Below the pieces are notes generated by a model. That model saw only the letters and a list, made by a program, of their open reading frames with translations, was not told where the DNA came from and did not search any database. Shown here piece by piece: positions 36,192-48,326 of a stretch of DNA of 64,000 nt (positions are counted from its first letter, which is position 1; each line of letters begins with the position of its first letter). This stretch comes from Ruminococcus sp. (GTDB taxonomy: Bacteria; Bacillota; Clostridia; Oscillospirales; Ruminococcaceae). Both the position numbers and the translations under genes were made by a program. The stretch lies in contig SVNW01000008.1 in NCBI GenBank assembly GCA_015066745.1, positions 1 to 64,000 on the forward strand, written 5' to 3'.

Positions 36192-36668
36192 ATGAATAAA
36201 AAAAACAAACTGGTATATATTTTAGTCATTATAATTCTTGTATTTATCTGGTCAAATTCTCTTGACAGTCCGCAGGAATCATATTCTAAAAGCAGTGCCG
36301 TAGGAGAGTGGGCGATGAAGTTGCTGTCAAAGTTTTTTGAGCATGACGATCCGTTTTTTATTTTTTTCAGAACGAATGTCAGAAAAATAGCACACTTTAT
36401 TGAATACCTTTTTCTTGGTACGGCAGTAACTGCAATATCAATTATCCACAAAAAAATCAAACTTCAGCATTTGTACAATATACTGTCACTTTCTGTCATC
36501 GTTGCAGTTATTGATGAATTTATCCAGATGTATACTATGCGTGGTTCAAGTGTAAGGGACGTTATAATAGACTGCAGCGGATATTTTACAGGCGTGACGA
36601 TCGTGCTGGCAATATCCTGTATAAAAAGTGTTATCAGAAAAAAACGTACAACTGATGAATTTTACTAA
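36192..36668 (+). CDS. VanZ-like membrane protein
   Basis: 158 residues with about four hydrophobic helices. Family motifs RKIAHFIEYLFLG and DEFIQMYTMRGSSVRDVIID are typical of VanZ. VanZ proteins can modestly raise teicoplanin resistance, but most genomic copies have unknown roles. RBS CAGGAGAA. Monocistronic, upstream of the his operon with its own promoter. Confidence 0.88.
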   Translation: MNKKNKLVYILVIIILVFIWSNSLDSPQESYSKSSAVGEWAMKLLSKFFEHDDPFFIFFRTNVRKIAHFIEYLFLGTAVTAISIIHKKIKLQHLYNILSLSVIVAVIDEFIQMYTMRGSSVRDVIIDCSGYFTGVTIVLAISCIKSVIRKKRTTDEFY

Positions 36669-36747
36669 TAGTATTTTTTATACCATTATTTTTTTGTGCA
36701 ATATAAATCAATAGCATTGAAAAGAATTATTGATTTTGCTGTATGTA

Positions 36748-36776
36748 TTGACATTAGTTTAATAATGTGATATCAT
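36748..36776 (+). promoter_or_regulatory. Promoter of the his operon
   Basis: TTGACA, 17 bp, TATCAT, with a leader of about 50 nt. That is too short for a T-box, and no attenuator hairpin was seen. Confidence 0.7.
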
Positions 36777-36835
36777 ATTATCATAGTAGCGCGCTAAAGT
36801 GCATTGAGGAATTACTTAAAGAAATGAGGATTTAA

Positions 36836-38023
36836 ATGAAAAATTACGATTTAATTACACCGGAAGGTACAAATGACATTCTCTTTAAAGAATGTGTTGT
36901 AAGAAGAAATGTAGAAAAAACTATTTCAGAAGAATTTAAAGCAAGAGGATACAGTGAGATAATTACTCCTGAACTGGAATTTTTTGATGTTTTTAATTTA
37001 AATTCACGACATTTCCCACAAGAAGATCTGTACAAGCTTGTAGACCGTAAAGGAAGACTTCTTGTTCTCAGACCTGAATCCACAATGCCTATAGCAAGAG
37101 TTGTTGCAACAAGACTTAAAGAAGCTACATTGCCTTTAAGACTCTGCTATAATCAGTGTGCATATAACATAAGTCCGCTTATGAGAGGAAGAAGTGACCA
37201 GATAGTTCAGGCAGGTATCGAGCTTATCGGTTCATCTTCAAAAATGGCGGATCTCGAAGTGATCGAAACTGCTGCTGCTGTTCTTGAAAAATGCAATACA
37301 GGTGACTATTCACTCGAAATAGGCGATATAGGATTTTTCAAAGAACTTATGAATCAGCTCAATGTTTCTGATGATATGAAGGAAACAATAAGAAACTTCA
37401 TAGAAACAAAGAACTATCCTGCACTCAACGATATACTTGACAGTATAGGCGACAATAATGTAACAAAGGCTTTAAAAATGCTTCCAAGACTTTTTGGTGA
37501 AGAAGAAGTATTTGAAAAAGCAGCACAGCTTTTCTCAGATGAAAAGACAGATGCTATCCTTGGAAAGTTAAAAGAACTGTACAAAGAAGTAAAACAGCTC
37601 AACTGTAAGGGTAAAGTAACAGTTGACCTCGGTATAGTAAACAGAACAGACTATTATACAGGTGTTATCCTTAAAGGATACATAGCAGGTTACGGTGAAC
37701 CGGTACTTTCAGGCGGAAGATACGATAAACTCATAGCAGAGTTTGGCTATGATGTTCCTGCAACCGGTTTTGCTGTAAACGTAGATGCTGTTACAAAGGT
37801 AAAGATGAAAAACGAAAAAATCACAACCGACAGCACAGAAGCAATAGTATATGCCGTTAAAGGTTATGAAATGAAAGCTATTCTTCTTGCAAAAAAAATG
37901 CGTGAAGATGGTAAAATAGTTGAAACAGCTGCTTTTGATGAACTTGAAAAAGTAAAAGCATATGCAAAAGAACTTAAAATCTCAAAAATAATCGTTGTAG
38001 ATGACAACGTAACAGAACTTTAA
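36836..38023 (+). CDS. hisZ: ATP phosphoribosyltransferase regulatory subunit
   Basis: 395 residues, a catalytically inactive paralogue of histidyl-tRNA synthetase. It shows class II synthetase motifs (TPELEFFDVF; VLRPESTMPIARVVATRL; SGGRYDKLIAEFG) but is paired with a short HisG, so it is HisZ rather than HisS. It joins HisG in the hetero-oligomer that starts histidine synthesis and mediates histidine feedback. It is the first gene of the ten-gene his operon. Confidence 0.93.
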   Translation: MKNYDLITPEGTNDILFKECVVRRNVEKTISEEFKARGYSEIITPELEFFDVFNLNSRHFPQEDLYKLVDRKGRLLVLRPESTMPIARVVATRLKEATLPLRLCYNQCAYNISPLMRGRSDQIVQAGIELIGSSSKMADLEVIETAAAVLEKCNTGDYSLEIGDIGFFKELMNQLNVSDDMKETIRNFIETKNYPALNDILDSIGDNNVTKALKMLPRLFGEEEVFEKAAQLFSDEKTDAILGKLKELYKEVKQLNCKGKVTVDLGIVNRTDYYTGVILKGYIAGYGEPVLSGGRYDKLIAEFGYDVPATGFAVNVDAVTKVKMKNEKITTDSTEAIVYAVKGYEMKAILLAKKMREDGKIVETAAFDELEKVKAYAKELKISKIIVVDDNVTEL

Positions 38024-38048
38024 TGTTTATCGAAAGGAATGTATAAAA

Positions 38049-38678
38049 ATGTCTAAACCATTGAGAATAGCTTTAACAAAAGGTCGTCTTGAAAAAGATA
38101 CTGTAGGATTGCTCGAAAGTCTCGGATTTGATTGTACTGCAGTACGTGAAAAAGGAAGAAAACTTATACTCAGCATACCTGATGCAAATCTTGAAGTAGT
38201 ACTTGCAAAGGCTGCTGACGTAATTACATATGTTGACAGAGGCGTTTGTGACATGGGTGTTGTCGGTAAAGATACCATAATGGAAATGCCCGGAAAATTT
38301 TTTGAAATAGTAAACTTAGGTTTCGGAAAATGCAAATTTGCACTTGCTGCAAAAAAGGGAACTGATTTTTACGAAGGTTTCGGCGTAAAAACAATTGCTA
38401 CAAAGTATCCGAATGTTGCAAGAACATTTTTTGAATCAAAAGGAATGGACGTTGAAATAGTAAAAATAGAAGGTTCGGTTGAACTTGCACCTCTCCTTGA
38501 CCTTTCAGACGGTATCGTTGATATAGTTGAAACAGGTACAACACTTAAAGAAAACGGACTTGAAGTAATCGAAGACATAGCTCCTATCGCCGCAAGACTC
38601 ATAGTAAATACTGTAAGCCTCAAAATGCGCCAGAAGGAAATAGAGTCCCTTATCGAAAAAATAGAAAGCAAAATATGA
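38049..38678 (+). CDS. hisG: ATP phosphoribosyltransferase, short form
   Basis: 209 residues, the HisZ-dependent short form lacking the C-terminal regulatory domain. First step of histidine synthesis: ATP plus PRPP to phosphoribosyl-ATP. Motifs include RIALTKGRLEKDT, GVCDMGVVGKDT and the PRPP loop region IVDIVETGTTLKENGL. RBS GAAAGGA; 25 nt after hisZ. Confidence 0.96.
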   Translation: MSKPLRIALTKGRLEKDTVGLLESLGFDCTAVREKGRKLILSIPDANLEVVLAKAADVITYVDRGVCDMGVVGKDTIMEMPGKFFEIVNLGFGKCKFALAAKKGTDFYEGFGVKTIATKYPNVARTFFESKGMDVEIVKIEGSVELAPLLDLSDGIVDIVETGTTLKENGLEVIEDIAPIAARLIVNTVSLKMRQKEIESLIEKIESKI

Positions 38679-38694
38679 GAAGGAGTTTTGAAAA

Positions 38695-39981
38695 ATGATA
38701 AGAAAAATCAAAGCTAACGGAATAGATGAAATAAAATTTTTAAAGGAACTTGGCGAACGTAACGTTGAAACAGACAAGAAAATCACTGAAATAGTAAGCG
38801 ACATAATAGAAAATGTACGTAAAAACGGTGATAAGGCTGTTAATGACTACACTCTCAAATTTGACGGAAGTCTGCCACAGTATTATGAAGTACCGGCTGA
38901 TGTTATCAGCGATGCTCTTACAAATGCTGACCCTGACTTTATAAATGCACTTCTTAACGCTAAAGAAAACATTGCTGATTTTCACAACAGACAGAAAGAA
39001 GAAGGCTTCATAAATGCTAAGGATAACGGAGTAATTCTCGGACAGAGAATACGTGGTCTTGAAAGAGTTGGTCTCTACGTTCCCGGTGGTACTGCCGCTT
39101 ATCCTTCAAGCGTTCTTATGAATGCAGTACCTGCCAAAATAGCAGGCGTAAATGAGATCATTATGGTTACACCTCCGCTCAAAGACGGTACACCAAATAT
39201 GGATATCCTTGTTGCTGCCGCAATATGCGGAGTAGACAGAGTGTTTATGGTTGGTGGCGCACAGGCAGTTGCGGCACTCGCTTACGGTACAGAACAGATA
39301 CCAAAAGTTGATAAGATAGTAGGTCCGGGAAATATCTTTGTTGCAACAGCAAAGAAACTTCTTTACGGAACAGTTGATATCGATATGATAGCAGGTCCGA
39401 GTGAAATACTTGTTCTTGCTGATGATACAGCAAATCCTGCATTTGTAGCCGCTGACCTTATGTCACAGGCTGAACACGACAAACTTGCTTCTGCGATCCT
39501 TGTAACTACAAGTGAAGAACTTGCAGACAAGACTATCGCAGAAATAGAACGTCAGGTACAGTATCTTTCAAGAAAAGAAATAATAGAAAAATCACTCCAG
39601 GACTTTGGTGTTGCTATTATCTGCGACAACACATTCTACGCTGTTGAACTCGCAAACAAAATAGCTCCTGAACACCTTGAAGTACTTATGGAAAATCCGC
39701 TCGAATATATAGGCAAACTTGATAATGCCGGTTCAGTATTCCTCGGTCAGTATGCGTCAGAACCTCTCGGTGACTATTACGCAGGACCTAACCACGTTTT
39801 ACCTACAAGCGGTACAGCAAAATTCTTCTCACCTCTTGGAGTATCAAGCTTCACAAAACGTTCAAGCTTTATTTATTATACAGAACAGGCTCTCAGAGAA
39901 GCAAAAGACGACATTGTTCTCGTAGCTGAAAAAGAAGGTCTTACAGCTCACGCAAATGCTATCAAGGTAAGATTTGAATAA
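38695..39981 (+). CDS. hisD: Histidinol dehydrogenase
   Basis: 428 residues. Oxidises L-histidinol to histidine in two NAD-dependent steps, with zinc. Family motifs: RVGLYVPGGTAAYPSSVLMN, GPGNIFVATAKKLL, IDMIAGPSEILVLAD, QAEHDKLASAIL and PEHLEVL...GSVFLG. RBS AGAAGGAG; 16 nt after hisG. Confidence 0.98.
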   Translation: MIRKIKANGIDEIKFLKELGERNVETDKKITEIVSDIIENVRKNGDKAVNDYTLKFDGSLPQYYEVPADVISDALTNADPDFINALLNAKENIADFHNRQKEEGFINAKDNGVILGQRIRGLERVGLYVPGGTAAYPSSVLMNAVPAKIAGVNEIIMVTPPLKDGTPNMDILVAAAICGVDRVFMVGGAQAVAALAYGTEQIPKVDKIVGPGNIFVATAKKLLYGTVDIDMIAGPSEILVLADDTANPAFVAADLMSQAEHDKLASAILVTTSEELADKTIAEIERQVQYLSRKEIIEKSLQDFGVAIICDNTFYAVELANKIAPEHLEVLMENPLEYIGKLDNAGSVFLGQYASEPLGDYYAGPNHVLPTSGTAKFFSPLGVSSFTKRSSFIYYTEQALREAKDDIVLVAEKEGLTAHANAIKVRFE

Positions 39982-40029
39982 AAAACGGTAAAACAAATTT
40001 TTAAAAAATTTCCCGAAAGGCTGAAAACA

Positions 40030-41091
40030 ATGAGCTATAAACTGAATAAAAAACTTGTAAATCTTGTTCCTTACGATCCGATATCAGGAAGCTATAAAAT
40101 AAGACTTGATGCAAATGAAAGCTGTTTTAACCTTTCTGATAGTTTAAAGAAAAAGATTACAGATGATATTTCAAAAATCGACTTCAACAGATACCCTGAC
40201 TGTCTTGCTACAAAACCTGTAAAGGCATTTTCAGAACTGTACAATATTTCTCCGGAGTATGTAAATGCCGGAAATGGTTCTGATGAACTTATCAGTATCA
40301 TAACAAGTTGCTTTTTTGAAGAAGGAGATACACTTGTAAATGTTTCTCACGATTTTTCGATGTATGAGTTTTACGGACAGCTTTATGGTATAAACGTAAA
40401 AACTTATCAGAAAGAAGAAGACCTCACTATAAATGCTGATAAACTTATTTTTTTCTGTAAAGAAAACAATGCAAAAGGGCTCATTTTCTCAAATCCATGT
40501 AACCCTACTTCAATAGGTCTTGCAAAAGATGAAGTTATGAAGATAATAAACGCTCTTCCTGATACACTTATTATTCTTGACGAAGCTTATATGGATTTCT
40601 GGAATCAGGCAGTTCTTCCCGATGCTCACAAATATGATAACCTGATAGTACTTAAAACCTGTTCAAAAGCAATAGGTCTTGCTGCTGTCAGATGCGGTTT
40701 TGCAGTAGCAGGCAATACAATATCCACAGCGATAAGAGCAGCAAAATCACCATACAACAATGACACAGTTGCTCAGACGATCGTTACAGATGTACTCTCA
40801 GAAAAAGAGTATCTTGAAGACTGCAAAAACGTGATCATAAAAAATACAAAGACTCTTCTTGACGGAATAACTTCAATTCAGACAAAATACAACTGTTTTG
40901 AATATATATATCCTACAGCAACAAACTTTGTATTTATCAAAACTGAAAAGTTTGAGGCAATCTACAAGTTTATGCTTGAAAATTCTATAGCTATAAGAAA
41001 ATTCAAGGGATTTATAAGAGTTACTTCAGGAACAGAGCAGGAAAACAGTGAATTTTTAAGTGTTCTTGAAAAATTTATAAAAGAAAATTAA
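40030..41091 (+). CDS. hisC: Histidinol-phosphate aminotransferase
   Basis: 353 residues, PLP-dependent class I/II aminotransferase converting imidazole acetol phosphate to histidinol phosphate. It shows LDANESCFNL, GNGSDELISII, the N..NPT substrate region (FSNPCNPTSIGL), ILDEAYMDF, and the PLP lysine in KTCSKAIGLAAVRCGF. RBS CGAAAGG. Confidence 0.95.
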   Translation: MSYKLNKKLVNLVPYDPISGSYKIRLDANESCFNLSDSLKKKITDDISKIDFNRYPDCLATKPVKAFSELYNISPEYVNAGNGSDELISIITSCFFEEGDTLVNVSHDFSMYEFYGQLYGINVKTYQKEEDLTINADKLIFFCKENNAKGLIFSNPCNPTSIGLAKDEVMKIINALPDTLIILDEAYMDFWNQAVLPDAHKYDNLIVLKTCSKAIGLAAVRCGFAVAGNTISTAIRAAKSPYNNDTVAQTIVTDVLSEKEYLEDCKNVIIKNTKTLLDGITSIQTKYNCFEYIYPTATNFVFIKTEKFEAIYKFMLENSIAIRKFKGFIRVTSGTEQENSEFLSVLEKFIKEN

Positions 41092-41105
41092 CGGAGGGCA
41101 GATAA

Positions 41106-41687
41106 ATGCGTACAGCCACTATAGAGCGTGTAACAGGTGAAACAAATATAAAAGTTACAGTTACTCTTGACGGAAAAGGAACAGCATCAATAGATACAGG
41201 TATCGGCTTTTTTGATCATATGCTGACAGCTCTTTCCGTACACAGCCGTATAAGTATGGATATAAAAGCAAAAGGTGATCTTCATGTTGACGGACATCAT
41301 ACTGTAGAAGATACAGGTATAGTTCTTGGACAGGCTATGGCACAGGCACTTGGCAATAAAAGCGGTATAGTACGCTATGGCTCAGCATACATTCCGATGG
41401 ACGAGGCTCTCGCTTTCTGTTCTCTTGATATAAGTAACAGACCTTTTCTTGTATTCAAAGGAAGTTTTACAAATCAGTACATAGGCAACTATGATGCATG
41501 CCTTACCGAAGAATTTTTCAGAGCATTCGCTTTTAATGCAGGAATAACACTTCATACTGATATGGTATACGGTACAAACGACCACCACAAATGTGAAGCT
41601 GTATTCAAAGCTGTTGCACACGCACTTAAGATGGCTACAGCTTTTGACGAAAGCGGAAAAACACTTTCTACAAAGGGGGTTCTCTGA
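41106..41687 (+). CDS. hisB: Imidazoleglycerol-phosphate dehydratase
   Basis: 193 residues, the monofunctional enzyme without a fused histidinol phosphatase. Metal-binding motifs FFDHMLTALSVHS, DGHHTVEDTGIVLGQA and GTNDHHKCEAVFKAVAHAL are present. The separate histidinol-phosphate phosphatase needed by the pathway is not in this operon. It overlaps hisH by one nucleotide. Confidence 0.97.
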   Translation: MRTATIERVTGETNIKVTVTLDGKGTASIDTGIGFFDHMLTALSVHSRISMDIKAKGDLHVDGHHTVEDTGIVLGQAMAQALGNKSGIVRYGSAYIPMDEALAFCSLDISNRPFLVFKGSFTNQYIGNYDACLTEEFFRAFAFNAGITLHTDMVYGTNDHHKCEAVFKAVAHALKMATAFDESGKTLSTKGVL

Positions 41688-42292
41688 TGATTTCCATAAT
41701 TGACTACGGTGCAGGAAATATATTTAGTGTAAAAAATGCACTTGATTATCTTGGGCTTGAAAACAAACTTACAAAAGATAAGACTGAAATAGAAAATGCA
41801 GACGCTATTATTCTCCCCGGAGTAGGAGCATTTCCAAGTGCTATGAAAATGCTCGACAGCACAGGACTTGTAGAAACTCTCAAAGAACAGGCAAAGAAAA
41901 AACCTTTTCTCGGAATATGTCTTGGAATGCAGATGCTTTTTGAAAAAGGATACGAATTTGAAGAAGCAGATGGCCTGGGACTTATAAAAGGAAAAGTTGA
42001 TAAGATAGTTGCACCGGGTATGATAATACCTCATATGGGCTGGAACAAACTCGAATTTTTAAACGACTGTCCGCTTCTCGAAGGACTCACAGATGACGAA
42101 TATGTTTATTTTGTTCATTCATATCAGGCGTATTGCGATGACTCTGCTATATCCGCATATTGTGAATACAGCAGTAAAGTTCCGGCGCTGGTTTATGATG
42201 GTGCAAATGTTTACGGCGCACAGTTCCACCCGGAAAAGAGCGGAAAAACAGGTTTGCAGATATTAAAGAATTTCGGAGGACTTATAAAATGA
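41687..42292 (+). CDS. hisH: Imidazole glycerol phosphate synthase, glutaminase subunit
   Basis: 201 residues, class I glutamine amidotransferase. Nucleophile Cys in GICLGMQMLFEKG, with catalytic His and Glu in GAQFHPEKS. It delivers ammonia to HisF. It overlaps hisA by four nt (ATGA). Confidence 0.97.
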   Translation: MISIIDYGAGNIFSVKNALDYLGLENKLTKDKTEIENADAIILPGVGAFPSAMKMLDSTGLVETLKEQAKKKPFLGICLGMQMLFEKGYEFEEADGLGLIKGKVDKIVAPGMIIPHMGWNKLEFLNDCPLLEGLTDDEYVYFVHSYQAYCDDSAISAYCEYSSKVPALVYDGANVYGAQFHPEKSGKTGLQILKNFGGLIK

Positions 42293-43020
42293 TTATTCTT
42301 CCTGCTATTGATATAAAAGACGGAAACTGCGTAAGACTTTTCAAAGGTGACTTTAATACTGTAGAAAAAGTTGCTTCAGACTACCTTGAAACAGCAAAGG
42401 GCTTTGAAAAGGCAGGAGCAGAATGGATACACATGGTTGACCTTGACGGAGCAAAAGAAGGTCGTCCTGTAAACACAAAAATATATACCGATGTTGCAGA
42501 GAAAACAAATCTTAAAGTAGAACTCGGTGGTGGAATACGTAGTCTTGAAACTATTGATGAATATCTGAAAATGGGTATCGAAAGAGTAATACTCGGTTCA
42601 GTTGCTCTTAAAAACCCTAAGCTTGTAAAAGATGCTGTTGAAAAATTCGGAAGCGAAAAAATAGTTGTAGGAATTGATGCCATGAACGGAATGGTTGCTA
42701 CAGAAGGCTGGCTGGAATCCTCAGATGTAAACTATATACAGCTTGCAAACGAAATGATCTTATCAGGTGTAAAATATTTTATATTCACAGATATCTCAAA
42801 AGACGGCACACTTTCGGGTGTAAACCAAGAACAGCTCAAGGCACTTGCTGACGCTACAGAAGGCAGATGCAATATCGTTGCAAGTGGCGGAGTACATACA
42901 ATTGATGATATCAGGGCTTGCAAAGAAATGGGTCTCTACGGAACAATATGCGGAAAGTCCATCTACAAAGGAACTCTTGACCTTGAAGAAGCAATAAGAG
43001 TTGCAAAAGGAAAGGAGTAA
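42289..43020 (+). CDS. hisA: ProFAR isomerase
   Basis: 243 residues, half-barrel-repeat TIM barrel that isomerises ProFAR to PRFAR. N-terminal catalytic Asp in [14 protein letters not shown], plus [29 protein letters not shown] and [12 protein letters not shown] phosphate-binding loops. Translation is coupled to hisH. Confidence 0.97.
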   Translation: MIILPAIDIKDGNCVRLFKGDFNTVEKVASDYLETAKGFEKAGAEWIHMVDLDGAKEGRPVNTKIYTDVAEKTNLKVELGGGIRSLETIDEYLKMGIERVILGSVALKNPKLVKDAVEKFGSEKIVVGIDAMNGMVATEGWLESSDVNYIQLANEMILSGVKYFIFTDISKDGTLSGVNQEQLKALADATEGRCNIVASGGVHTIDDIRACKEMGLYGTICGKSIYKGTLDLEEAIRVAKGKE

Positions 43021-43024
43021 ATAT

Positions 43025-43780
43025 ATGCTGGCAAAAAGAATTATTCCTTGTCTTGACGTAAGAAACGGAAAAGTTGTAAAAGGTGTAAACTTTGAAGGTA
43101 TAAAAGATGTCGGTGATCCGGTCGAATGTGCTGAAGAGTACAACAAACAGGGTGCAGATGAGATAGTGTTCTATGATATCACAGCCTCATATGAAGGGCG
43201 TGGCGTATTTTTAGACGTTGTAAGAGAAACAGCCAAGAAAGTTTTTGTTCCTCTCACAGTAGGCGGAGGAATAAAAGATGTAAACGACATTCGTGAAACA
43301 CTTCGTGCAGGTGCCGATAAAGTTTCAGTAAACTCACAGGCAGTAAAAAATCCACAGCTCATAAAAGAAGGTGCTGACATATTCGGAAGCCAGTGCATTT
43401 GTGTCGGAATAGATGCCAAGAAAATTGCAGATAATAAATGGACTGTATATATAAACGGTGGCAGAGTTGACATGGGTATAGACCTGATCGACTGGGTAAA
43501 ACAGATAGAACAGCTCGGTGCAGGAGAAATCTGTCTTAACTCCATAGATGCCGATGGTACAAAAGAAGGCTTTGATATTGATATGCTCAAAGCTGTATGT
43601 AACGCTTGTACTATCCCTGTTATCGCAAGTGGCGGTGCCGGAAAGATAAATGACTTTGCAGAAGTTTTTGAAAAGACAGGTGCTACAGCAGCTCTTGCCG
43701 CTTCACTGTTTCATTTCAAGGAACTTACTGTACAGGAAGTAAAACAGTACTGTCGCAGTAAAGGCGTAATCGTACGTTAA
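43025..43780 (+). CDS. hisF: Imidazole glycerol phosphate synthase, cyclase subunit
   Basis: 251 residues from ATG 43025 (GGAAAGGAG upstream; the earlier ORF-track start lies in hisA). TIM barrel using HisH ammonia to form imidazole glycerol phosphate and AICAR. Motifs: [40 protein letters not shown], and [12 protein letters not shown]. Confidence 0.97.
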   Translation: MLAKRIIPCLDVRNGKVVKGVNFEGIKDVGDPVECAEEYNKQGADEIVFYDITASYEGRGVFLDVVRETAKKVFVPLTVGGGIKDVNDIRETLRAGADKVSVNSQAVKNPQLIKEGADIFGSQCICVGIDAKKIADNKWTVYINGGRVDMGIDLIDWVKQIEQLGAGEICLNSIDADGTKEGFDIDMLKAVCNACTIPVIASGGAGKINDFAEVFEKTGATAALAASLFHFKELTVQEVKQYCRSKGVIVR

Positions 43781-43794
43781 TGGAGGATAAGGCT

Positions 43795-44127
43795 ATGACC
43801 AATATAAATGAAAATAATCTTGATAAGTTTTTTGAAAAAGGTGAACTTATACCTGCAATATGCTATGATGTAAATACAAAAACAGTACTTATGCTTGCAT
43901 ATATGAATAAGGAAAGCCTTAAAAAGACACTCGAAACAGGATACACATGGTTCTGGAGCCGTTCAAGACAGGAGTACTGGAACAAAGGTGCAACATCGGG
44001 ACATCTTCAGAAAGTTGTTTCAATATTTGGTGACTGCGATAATGACACACTTCTTGTTAATGTCGAACAGACAGGTGTTGCTTGTCATACAGGCAGTTAT
44101 TCATGCTTTTTTAATCAGATTTATTAA
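43795..44127 (+). CDS. hisI: Phosphoribosyl-AMP cyclohydrolase
   Basis: 110 residues from ATG 43795 (GGAGG at 43782-43786). Zinc enzyme opening the adenine ring of PR-AMP. Motifs: [37 protein letters not shown] and the Asp/Cys cluster [20 protein letters not shown]. Separate from hisE, unlike the fused form of enterobacteria. Confidence 0.97.
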   Translation: MTNINENNLDKFFEKGELIPAICYDVNTKTVLMLAYMNKESLKKTLETGYTWFWSRSRQEYWNKGATSGHLQKVVSIFGDCDNDTLLVNVEQTGVACHTGSYSCFFNQIY

Positions 44128-44156
44128 TAAAATATTTTTACGGAGGATATAACGTT

Positions 44157-44513
44157 ATGAACGAACTTCAGGAATTATACAATGTAGTAATGAGCAGAAA
44201 AAATGACTACGAAACAAATACAGACCTTTCTTCAGATGAAATGAAGAAAAAATCATATACTTGCTATCTTTTCTCACAGGGACAGGATAAGATACTCAAA
44301 AAATGCGGTGAAGAATGCTCTGAAATGATAATCGCTGCAAAGAACAACGATAATGACGAGTTAAAAAACGAGATCGCAGACCTTTTCTATCATGTAATGG
44401 TTCTTTGCGCTCAGCAGAACCTTCCTTTCTCAGAAGTTGAAGAAGTACTTCACGAAAGAAGTAAAAAGATAGGTAACCTCAAGCAGTTCAAGGTAACTGA
44501 TAAAAATACCTGA
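44157..44513 (+). CDS. hisE: Phosphoribosyl-ATP pyrophosphatase
   Basis: 118 residues, all-helical MazG-like NTP pyrophosphatase cleaving PR-ATP to PR-AMP. Motif KKCGEECSEMIIAAKNNDND with acidic metal ligands, then EIADLFYHVMVL. It has an N-terminal extension of about 35 residues. Last gene of the his operon. RBS CGGAGGA. Confidence 0.96.
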   Translation: MNELQELYNVVMSRKNDYETNTDLSSDEMKKKSYTCYLFSQGQDKILKKCGEECSEMIIAAKNNDNDELKNEIADLFYHVMVLCAQQNLPFSEVEEVLHERSKKIGNLKQFKVTDKNT

Positions 44514-44537
44514 TTAAAACATATATAAGTCATTTTA

Positions 44538-44561
44538 AGCGTCAGGTCTCGGCTTGACGCT
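44538..44561 (+). terminator. Weak hairpin after hisE
   Basis: agcgtca / tgacgct around a 10-nt loop; no T-tract. It may be a poor terminator or chance. Confidence 0.3.
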
Positions 44562-44586
44562 AATCTTGATAATGGGAAAAATATAG

Positions 44587-47135
<2,549 letters not shown>

Positions 47136-47182
47136 GTAAATTTTGCTGTTTCTTTACCTTGATAAATGTTATAATTAATAAT

Positions 47183-47225
47183 ATAGCGGACGTAATTGAT
47201 TTAAAATTTTAAAAACGTCCGCTAT
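47183..47225. other. 11-bp inverted repeat upstream of the sensor kinase gene
   Basis: atagcggacgt / acgtccgctat around a 21-nt AT-rich loop. It lacks a clear T-tract, so it may be a terminator for ligA-GNAT, an operator, or an RNA stem in the kinase leader. Confidence 0.45.
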
Positions 47226-47258
47226 GATAATGCTATGGTAAAAAAGAGAAGTAAAAAT

Positions 47259-48326
47259 ATGAAAAGTAATAAAAAAGAAATTATAAAAAATACTCTCATA
47301 TCCATATTTATATTATCCGTCGCATCAGTTACAGTTATTTTACTTCAAAAAATAAGTAACTCGCAGTCCACTGTACCAATGATCTACGTGCTGGCAGTGT
47401 TTATTGCAGCACTTACTACAAAAGGATATTTATATGGATTTTTCGCTTCATTGATGAGTGTGCTTATTGTAAACTTTGCTTTTACATTTCCGTATTTTGA
47501 GTTTAATTTTTCAATATATGAAAATCTGGTATCCGCTTTTATAATGCTTATAGTTGCAGCATCGACCAGTACACTTACTGCAAAAATAAAAGAACAGGAA
47601 AAACTTCGTGCAGAAACAAATACTGAAAAAATGCGTGCAAATTTACTGCGTGCTATTTCTCATGATCTCAGAACACCGCTTACAACTATATACGGTTCAT
47701 GTTCTGCTATAATTGAAAATTATGATTCATTAAGCAAAGAAAACAAAGTACGATTACTTAGTGAAATGCGTGAGGACTCAGAAAATCTGATACGAATAGT
47801 CGAAAATCTTCTTTCAGTAACAAGAGTACGTGAGGGAAGTGTTAAAATACAAAAAACACCTACTATGATCGAAGAACTCATAGATTCTGTACTGATAAAA
47901 TTTCATAAAACCTATAAAGATCAGGAAGTAACTGTAAACATACCCGATGATTTTATATTTATTCCGGTAGATGCTCTTCTGATAGAACAAGTACTTATAA
48001 ATATTCTTGAAAACGCCATGCATCACGCTACGGGAATGACAGAACTCAATATATCGGTTCACACCAAAAATAACAATGCGGTTTTTGAAATCACTGACAA
48101 CGGATGCGGTATTCCTAAAAATAAACTAAGCAATATATTCAAACAACAGTTTGAAAGTAGCGGAACTTTTTCAGACAGCAACAGAAAAGGAATGGGAATA
48201 GGATTGTCTGTTTGTTCAGCAATAATAAACGCACATGGCGGAACGATAGAAGCTGAAAACCGCAAAAACGGTGGCGCTTTATTCCGCATAACTTTAAAGA
48301 TGGAGGAATCTGATTATGAGCAGTAA
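47259..48326 (+). CDS. KdpD-like sensor histidine kinase (C-terminal type)
   Basis: 355 residues from ATG 47259, or 363 from ATG 47235; both have modest RBS. Membrane segments (about 10-105) with DUF4118-like character are followed by a coiled linker, phosphoacceptor His in AISHDLRTPLTT, NILENAMHHA and GMGIGLSVCSAIINAHGG. It resembles the C-terminal half of KdpD but lacks the N-terminal KdpD and USP domains. No kdpFABC genes lie nearby, so potassium control is uncertain. Confidence 0.85.
   Translation: MKSNKKEIIKNTLISIFILSVASVTVILLQKISNSQSTVPMIYVLAVFIAALTTKGYLYGFFASLMSVLIVNFAFTFPYFEFNFSIYENLVSAFIMLIVAASTSTLTAKIKEQEKLRAETNTEKMRANLLRAISHDLRTPLTTIYGSCSAIIENYDSLSKENKVRLLSEMREDSENLIRIVENLLSVTRVREGSVKIQKTPTMIEELIDSVLIKFHKTYKDQEVTVNIPDDFIFIPVDALLIEQVLINILENAMHHATGMTELNISVHTKNNNAVFEITDNGCGIPKNKLSNIFKQQFESSGTFSDSNRKGMGIGLSVCSAIINAHGGTIEAENRKNGGALFRITLKMEESDYEQ

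Noticed and set aside
36777-36835. T-box or histidine attenuator before hisZ
   Set aside because: The leader is only about 50 nt, with no His codon run and no antiterminator-like pairing.
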